Source: Candidatus Zixiibacteriota bacterium (lineage in GTDB: Bacteria > SM23-81 > DAOVCL01). Taken from it: a DNA stretch of 9,479 bases. The notes under the pieces were generated by a model. The model had not been told where the DNA came from and did no database searches. It was given only the letters and a program-made list of their open reading frames with translations. The DNA is taken from the NCBI GenBank assembly GCA_030670005.1, contig DAOVCL010000066.1, positions 1-9,479 on the forward strand. The letters are read 5' to 3'. Within the stretch, counting starts at the first letter, position 1. The number at the start of each line of letters is the position of its first letter. Both the position numbers and the translations under genes were made by a program. Positions 4,933-9,479 of this stretch are shown one piece after another.

Positions 4933-7900
4933 ATGAATCGAAGGAAGATTTTGGTTTTCTTGGTCTCTTTATCTCTTGTGGTCGGTCTGGTAGCGATGGC
5001 CGGCGCGGTGCAGCCGGAGAGGCCTAAAGTTGCTCCTCTCACCATAGGGCAGCGCGAGGGCCTACCGGAGAGGTTAACTGCAAAGCAAGGGAAGGGAGCG
5101 TTTGTGGTTCAATCCTGGGATTTTGATGATGGGATGCAGGGGTGGACTGCCACAGCCTGTGCCGCAGTTGGGAATATCTGGCATCTGGATAACTTCAATT
5201 CCTTAGATGGACAGTCCTGGTGGATGGGAGATCCCGCCTTGGGCCCAATGGGTGGTTACGGAGATCTGTGGCAGCAGTATCTGGACTCCCCTCAGATCTC
5301 TCTGGGTGCCACCCCCAACCTCAGCTTTTACTTCTGGATGTATAGCGAAACTGAGGAATGGGATGGTATGAACGTCAGGGTTTGGGACGTTACCAGGCAT
5401 GGTCCTGCTCCAGTTACCATTGACTCCTACACCGACACAACTGATGATGGCTGCCATGAAATCAGGGGTTGGTGGGTCATCCATCCAGTTGAGACTTATG
5501 ATGACGTCTCGCAGAGGTGTTGGGAGGCCCACAACGAATGGGCCCATGCCGTTTGTGGTGCTAAAATAGACACCATGCCCGGTGGTTTCGCCAGAGAGGA
5601 TGCCCCTGGGGCTGCGAACTACAGCAAGGTCAACTTCGACCTCGCCTGTTATGCCGGCCATGATGTGGTTGTCAGGCTCTACTTCGCCAGCGACTGGGCT
5701 TCCAATGTCGATGATGATACACTGCGTTGGGGCGTCTTTGCGGACAGCATCGTGATTGATGGAACAGATCAGACGGCCAATATGGTCCCTAGATCCGAGC
5801 CGCCCGCACCGACATACTGGACACGGAGAACTCCTGGCCACAGCCCCAGCTATAGCTTGTGGGCTCCAGATACCATTAACCGTGAGGTTTTATGTTTGGG
5901 GACGCGAGGGGTTGACTTGGACGACTGTGCGCTATCGCCGTGGTTTGAGTTGCCGGATTCAGCTAAGATGGCCTGGATACAATATTACTGGGATGGTTAT
6001 ACTCCCGGAGCGGCCGCTGGCGGATATCTAAACGATTACTATCACATTGCTATTCGCACTAAAGACAACATGGCGTGGAAGGATATGTATTACGATTACG
6101 ACAGGGCTTTCGACGATACCGCTAGTAACTGCGATGTGCCTGAGCGCTGGAGGTTATGGCATCCAGACTACGGTTATCGGGGATATGATTATCCTGATAC
6201 CGCTGATACCTCTGGCAACTTCAATGGCTCCATGTACATTACCGACTATGCCGATGCTGGTGACACCGTGCAGCTCAGGATTCAGTGGCAAACTGACACC
6301 ACCCTCTGTGGTATCAACGTCTCCGGTGGCTGTCCCTGTGGTGCACACTGGACTGCAGGAAGGGGGATATTCTTCGATGATATAGAAATCCATGCCATTA
6401 CGGAGTTTGGCCACGAGTTGGAGGCTAAGTGGGAGGACGAAGCGGGTAGACCCGCTCCTATGTCCGTGCCGGTGGGCCAGAAACAGTATTTTAGGCTGCA
6501 TATTCAGAGCAATGGGGTTCTCCCCACTACATCTGCTGCAACGGTTAGTTATGATGTCTGGACTCCTGGATGTCCATCTGGCGTTGCTGCCGATTCACAG
6601 CAAAGTGAGGGAACCTTAGGGGCAGGCTTCCCCGCTGGTGCTGATACCATTTTCGATCACTTCACCGTTGCTCCGGTCGGTTGGACACCCACGTCGGCCA
6701 GTTTGGCATGCACCCTTTTGGCCAACCTGGAGTTGGAGGTAGATTTAGCGGAGGATGGATTTAAGGTAAACAACACCTTGTCTACGTATTATATCACAGT
6801 TACCCCTCCGGATACCGAAATGGTGGGTCATGATAACCGAAGGGCCAGGTCGGGTGAGAGCCAAGTCAGGGGGGCGGCGATGGTTGTCCATTATCATCCC
6901 AGTTTCTTCGATGTCTATCATATCTATCGCATGAGTATCTATGCATATAATGGAGCCGCTGCAACGCGTCCCTACGAGTTCACCCTTCTGGCATCTTATG
7001 ATAACACCTTTGCTACTCCGCTGTTTGCCGTGGTCGGTTCAACTTGGACTAAACCCCTAACACAGGAAGGCCCGTGGAACCATCTGCATCTGTTAGGCCC
7101 TGGGCAAGTACCTCTTACTACTCCGTATGTAACGCATGAGGGGGATACCACCTATGGCTACTGGATACAGCCTCCAACGGCTCCGATTTCAGGTCCTGTC
7201 TGGATTGCCTTCCAGCACACAGATGCTGCCAATTACTACCCGGGGATGGGCTCGGATGATTATCCCATACCTGATGGTGAGTATAGCTATGCGGCTGATA
7301 GCGCCTGGATGGCGACAGGAGGGGCCAGCGGGGAATTCGATTTGCACAGCCCGCAGGACTGGGTGATGAGGATGTGGACATCCAAGGATCCTACTTCAAA
7401 TGTGAGGTTCGTGCGCGGTGATGTGGATGGCAGTGGCGGTTATACCCTTGGGGATGGACTCTACTTCTTAAATTTCTTTTTTACCGGTACACCCGTCCCT
7501 CCCTGTAAGGAGGCCTGCGATTGTGACGATGGTGGTACCCTTACCCTTGGCGATGGTTTTTACTTCTTAGGCTTCCTCTTTACCGGTTCCCCCGCTATTC
7601 CTGCTCCCCTTTACTGCGGATTGGATCCTACCCCTGATGCCATTGGTTGTGGGAGTTACCCTCCCTGTGGGGCCAAGGCCAAGGTTGTGGTTAGTGCACC
7701 TCTGGTGAGCGTCAAGGGAGCATCTGAGAAGGTTATAGTGAGGGATGCAGAGGTAGAGGATAGAGAGGTTGTGGTTCCTGTGGAGCTGGTCAATGTGGAG
7801 GATATTACTGGTGTGGATATTACCTTGGGATATGATGCATCTGTGTTGGAAGCGGAGAAGGTAGATGGTGGAGCCGATTATGACTACTTCGTTGGCTACA

Positions 7901-8391
7901 CTGGAGATGCTGGCCAGGTAAGGATAGGTGTTGTTCCTGACTTTGAGATGAAGGATGCCATAGAAGCTGGAGAGAGGGTGATAGCTGAGGTGGTCTTCAA
8001 GGTGAAGGGTAATCTGGGTGATGGAGTGAAGATCTCTGTGGAGAGGGCTGATCTGTATGGTCACGGAGTCAAGCAGGTAAAGAGTGAGTGGATAGGTGGT
8101 TTGGTGAAGGGTGGAACAGACCTGCCTACAGAGTTTGCTCTCAAGCAGAACTATCCCAATCCATTCAACCCGACTACTCTCATCAGGTATGCTCTTCCTG
8201 TGGACTGCCAGGTGAGGCTTGATATCTACAATATCTTAGGGCAGAGGGTAACCACTCTGGTAGATGGTCATCAGAAGGCTGGATACAAGAGGGTAACCTG
8301 GAATGTCAGGGATATGGCCTCTGGTGTCTACTTCTACAGGCTGACTGCTGGTGACTTCACCTCCATCAGGAAGATGGTCTTCTTGAAGTAA
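4933..8391 (+). CDS. Exported multidomain protein with dockerin-like, cohesin-like and T9SS type-A sorting domains
   Basis: A 1152-residue protein predicted to be secreted and anchored or released through the type IX secretion system. Signal peptide 1-25 (NRRK, hydrophobic core, cleavage AGA/VQ). About 50-240 and 300-500 are two jelly-roll-like regions rich in W, Y and D (WDFDDGMQGWT; FDDIEIH). About 505-640 is Ig-like and 640-825 beta-rich of unknown type. Residues 830-886 hold two dockerin-like units with EF-hand loops D830-D841 and D863-D874, with cysteines 858, 862, 864, 895, 906 and 912. About 918-1055 resembles a cohesin (VVVPVELVNVEDITGVD). Residues 1068-1152 form a T9SS sorting module (QNYPNPFNPTT at 1072-1082, then GLGQRV-like and GVYFYRL segments). 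No catalytic motif is recognised. The start is fixed by AGGAGGGA four bases upstream. The last roughly 255 codons are strikingly CpG-poor compared with the rest. Confidence 0.93.
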   Translation: MNRRKILVFLVSLSLVVGLVAMAGAVQPERPKVAPLTIGQREGLPERLTAKQGKGAFVVQSWDFDDGMQGWTATACAAVGNIWHLDNFNSLDGQSWWMGDPALGPMGGYGDLWQQYLDSPQISLGATPNLSFYFWMYSETEEWDGMNVRVWDVTRHGPAPVTIDSYTDTTDDGCHEIRGWWVIHPVETYDDVSQRCWEAHNEWAHAVCGAKIDTMPGGFAREDAPGAANYSKVNFDLACYAGHDVVVRLYFASDWASNVDDDTLRWGVFADSIVIDGTDQTANMVPRSEPPAPTYWTRRTPGHSPSYSLWAPDTINREVLCLGTRGVDLDDCALSPWFELPDSAKMAWIQYYWDGYTPGAAAGGYLNDYYHIAIRTKDNMAWKDMYYDYDRAFDDTASNCDVPERWRLWHPDYGYRGYDYPDTADTSGNFNGSMYITDYADAGDTVQLRIQWQTDTTLCGINVSGGCPCGAHWTAGRGIFFDDIEIHAITEFGHELEAKWEDEAGRPAPMSVPVGQKQYFRLHIQSNGVLPTTSAATVSYDVWTPGCPSGVAADSQQSEGTLGAGFPAGADTIFDHFTVAPVGWTPTSASLACTLLANLELEVDLAEDGFKVNNTLSTYYITVTPPDTEMVGHDNRRARSGESQVRGAAMVVHYHPSFFDVYHIYRMSIYAYNGAAATRPYEFTLLASYDNTFATPLFAVVGSTWTKPLTQEGPWNHLHLLGPGQVPLTTPYVTHEGDTTYGYWIQPPTAPISGPVWIAFQHTDAANYYPGMGSDDYPIPDGEYSYAADSAWMATGGASGEFDLHSPQDWVMRMWTSKDPTSNVRFVRGDVDGSGGYTLGDGLYFLNFFFTGTPVPPCKEACDCDDGGTLTLGDGFYFLGFLFTGSPAIPAPLYCGLDPTPDAIGCGSYPPCGAKAKVVVSAPLVSVKGASEKVIVRDAEVEDREVVVPVELVNVEDITGVDITLGYDASVLEAEKVDGGADYDYFVGYTGDAGQVRIGVVPDFEMKDAIEAGERVIAEVVFKVKGNLGDGVKISVERADLYGHGVKQVKSEWIGGLVKGGTDLPTEFALKQNYPNPFNPTTLIRYALPVDCQVRLDIYNILGQRVTTLVDGHQKAGYKRVTWNVRDMASGVYFYRLTAGDFTSIRKMVFLK
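7420..7590 (+). repeat. Tandem duplication encoding the two dockerin-like units
   Basis: Codons for residues 830-853 and 863-886 (7420-7491 and 7519-7590) are related with a 99-nt period. TLGDGLYFLNFFFTG corresponds to TLGDGFYFLGFLFTG, and identity is visible at nucleotide level (TACTTCTTA and TTTACCGG in both). The second EF-hand loop has glycines at positions 5 and 6, so its calcium affinity may be reduced. Confidence 0.75.
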
Positions 8392-8405
8392 GGCCTGGAA
8401 CGTAT

Positions 8406-8432
8406 GAGGAGGGCTCTTTGAGGGCCCTCCTC
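8406..8432 (+). terminator. Strong hairpin after the 4933 gene
   Basis: GAGGAGGGC (8406-8414) pairs perfectly with GCCCTCCTC (8424-8432), and the loop can extend the stem. It begins 14 nt after the stop codon. The tail lacks a T-tract, so this may be a factor-dependent terminator or a 3'-end-stabilising structure rather than a canonical intrinsic terminator. Confidence 0.5.
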
Positions 8433-8454
8433 CTCATATCAGAGGTAAATTCTA

Positions 8455-8570
8455 CCGCACTTTAGTGCGGGTTAAGGGCCTTTGAGGCCCTCCCAGTGAA
8501 CGGGCTTGAAGCCCTAAGAACCCTGACTAAAGTCAGGTAGAAGGTAAAAGGCACCCCGACTGAAGTTGGG
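8455..8570. repeat. Array of palindromes, copy B
   Basis: CCGCACTTTAGTGCGG (8455-8470, identical to copy A), AGGGCC-TTTGA-GGCCCT (8475-8491), GGGCTTGAAGCCC (8502-8514), CCTGACTAAAGTCAGG (8522-8537) and CCCGACTGAAGTTGGG (8555-8570). The order matches 3649-3758, minus the 14-bp stem and with the last type present twice. CCTGAC...GTCAGG differs from CCCGAC...GTCGGG by a paired double change that keeps the stem intact. Confidence 0.8.
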
Positions 8571-8639
8571 TAGAAAACTTTGTGTTGCTCCGTGTAAGTC
8601 CGTGGTAGGTCTTTTTCTGTTTTCAGTCCGGTGGCAGAA
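8555..8639. repeat. 85-bp dispersed repeat, copy B
   Basis: Gap-free partner of 3743-3827, with eight differences, all transitions. It leads into GGTGGCAGAA/TTCTTTCACC (8630-8656), an imperfect version of the 3818-3839 hairpin. The end of this repeat block lies about 30 nt from the next start codon. Confidence 0.85.
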
Positions 8640-8686
8640 AGGGGGCTTCTTTCACCTCGCTTTGAAAGCTTCATAAAGGGAGATTT

Positions 8687-9479
8687 TTGAGACTTCAAGT
8701 GCACAATGGTAACCGGTTAAACTTTCGGTGGCGAGGGATAGGCCTTATCGCTCTCACATTGCTTCTTTTTGTAGGAGGCATTGAGGCGGCCAATGAAAAG
8801 GCTCGGTTGGTTAATCGTCCTCCGGTAATATCCCTTCCCGATTCGCAGTGGGTGGCTGAGGGGGACAGGTTGTTTTTTCAGGTAACGGCTACGGATCCGG
8901 ACTCAACAGACATCCTCGAACTGAGTTATAGCCTGGAAGGTGGAGGGTCCCCTCCTCAAGGTTGCCAATTTGAGCAGAGACAGATCGAGAGGGGGACATT
9001 TACCGAACTGAAGGGAACACCAGGGATGCTTCTTTTGAACTATCGATTAATAGGGGTTGATGGAGAAACTGGGGAGGTATACTCAACTGTAATTATTTCC
9101 AGCGCGGGGGATAGCCTTATGCCTGGGGACGGTTACTATGTGATAGCCCATGATAGCTCAGTGGAGAATATTGATCACCTAAACAGCAATGTTGACTGGC
9201 AGAATGCCAATGGGACTGGTGACAATATCCTGCTCCTAAATGATTCTGGCGATACCTTAGATGCCCTTGGTTATGGTCCCACCGATACTTCGGGCTGGTT
9301 TTTTTGTGGTGAGGGCAGTCCAGCAACGGATGTTACCTTCAATCATAGCCTCGGTCGATATCCGGACGGAACAGATACCGAAAACAACAGCATAGATTTC
9401 TATGATTACGCTGTTCCCACTCCGGGTGTAGGTAATGGTTCACCTAAGAGCAACAAATCTACGCTGGTGATCAACGAAG
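8687..9479 (+). CDS. Secreted protein with Ig/cadherin-like segment and lamin-tail domain (3' end outside window)
   Basis: An open frame with no stop to the right edge, 264 codons visible. TTG at 8687 is preferred because GGGAG ends 4 nt upstream; GTG at 8699 is the alternative. The N-terminus is a signal peptide: basic RLNFRWR, hydrophobic GIGLIALTLLLFVGG, cleavage near IEA/AN. Next comes an Ig/cadherin-like stretch beginning NRPPVISLPDSQWVAEGD with TATDPDS, the usual form of extracellular beta-sandwich repeats. After it follows the C-terminal half of a lamin-tail domain: PGDGYYVIAHD, ILLLNDSGDTLDALGYG, then SLGRYPDGTDTENNSIDF and PTPGVGN. The visible end, LVINE, is how a new lamin-tail domain begins. 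It is probably a cell-surface or extracellular protein. No enzymatic motif is visible in this part. Confidence 0.85.
   Translation, partial: MRLQVHNGNRLNFRWRGIGLIALTLLLFVGGIEAANEKARLVNRPPVISLPDSQWVAEGDRLFFQVTATDPDSTDILELSYSLEGGGSPPQGCQFEQRQIERGTFTELKGTPGMLLLNYRLIGVDGETGEVYSTVIISSAGDSLMPGDGYYVIAHDSSVENIDHLNSNVDWQNANGTGDNILLLNDSGDTLDALGYGPTDTSGWFFCGEGSPATDVTFNHSLGRYPDGTDTENNSIDFYDYAVPTPGVGNGSPKSNKSTLVINE

Noticed and set aside
5203..5841. 212-codon minus-strand open frame
   Set aside because: Lies wholly inside the secreted-protein gene on the other strand, has no recognisable domain, and its composition follows the overlapping gene. It is a shadow frame.
7567..8064. 165-codon minus-strand open frame
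   Set aside because: Antisense to the dockerin-like and cohesin-like coding region. It is histidine- and serine-rich with no family resemblance, and is explained by the CpG-poor GTG/GAT codon pattern of the sense strand.
8462..8704. 80-codon minus-strand frame
   Set aside because: Covers repeat copy B and has no protein-like features.

Overview
The window comes from a bacterium that probably belongs to an uncultured lineage related to the FCB group. The main evidence is a large secreted protein ending in a type IX secretion (T9SS) type-A sorting module, together with a planctomycete- or Zixibacteria-style dockerin-like pair of EF-hand loops, a lamin-tail-type secreted protein, and a tmRNA tag (ADDYSLALAA) close to tags I recall from green sulfur bacteria. 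I cannot name the phylum from sequence alone. Intergenic DNA is unusually long and packed with short palindromes and 'cacgaat / tccgtg' repeats of the kind common in large-genome environmental bacteria.

Left part, minus strand (1-3260): the 5' end of uppP/bacA (undecaprenyl-diphosphate phosphatase, running off the left edge), then pmbA/tldE and tldD, the two subunits of the TldD/TldE metalloprotease. tldD is first in transcription order. pmbA follows after 13 nt with its own perfect Shine-Dalgarno, and uppP lies a further 226 nt downstream behind a cluster of hairpins. A candidate promoter for tldD sits at 3232-3260.

Middle (3215-4932): 3215-3870 has no gene and is a mosaic of repeats and palindromes. 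A clean sigma70-type promoter (3875-3903) precedes the tmRNA gene ssrA (3999-4350), which is complete apart from a CCA tail that is not encoded. Only 21 nt after ssrA, a second strong promoter (4372-4399) appears to drive an RNA of about 200 nt. It has a long closing stem, internal hairpins and a terminator-like hairpin with a T-rich tail (4565-4604), and I do not recognise its family. From 4605 to 4932 the leader of the next gene carries five further hairpins before a strong ribosome binding site.

Right part, plus strand (4933-9479): a 1152-residue exported multidomain protein with a signal peptide, jelly-roll-like domains, a dockerin-like pair, a cohesin-like domain and a T9SS sorting module. 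After it come a strong hairpin, a second copy of the intergenic palindrome array (8455-8639), and the start of another secreted protein with an Ig/cadherin-like segment and a lamin-tail domain that continues past the window. Both right-hand genes look like cell-surface or extracellular proteins, whereas the left-hand genes are housekeeping. The best candidates for something undescribed are the 4406-4604 RNA with its hairpin-rich leader, and the palindrome/repeat family, whose copies differ only by transitions and show a compensatory change.
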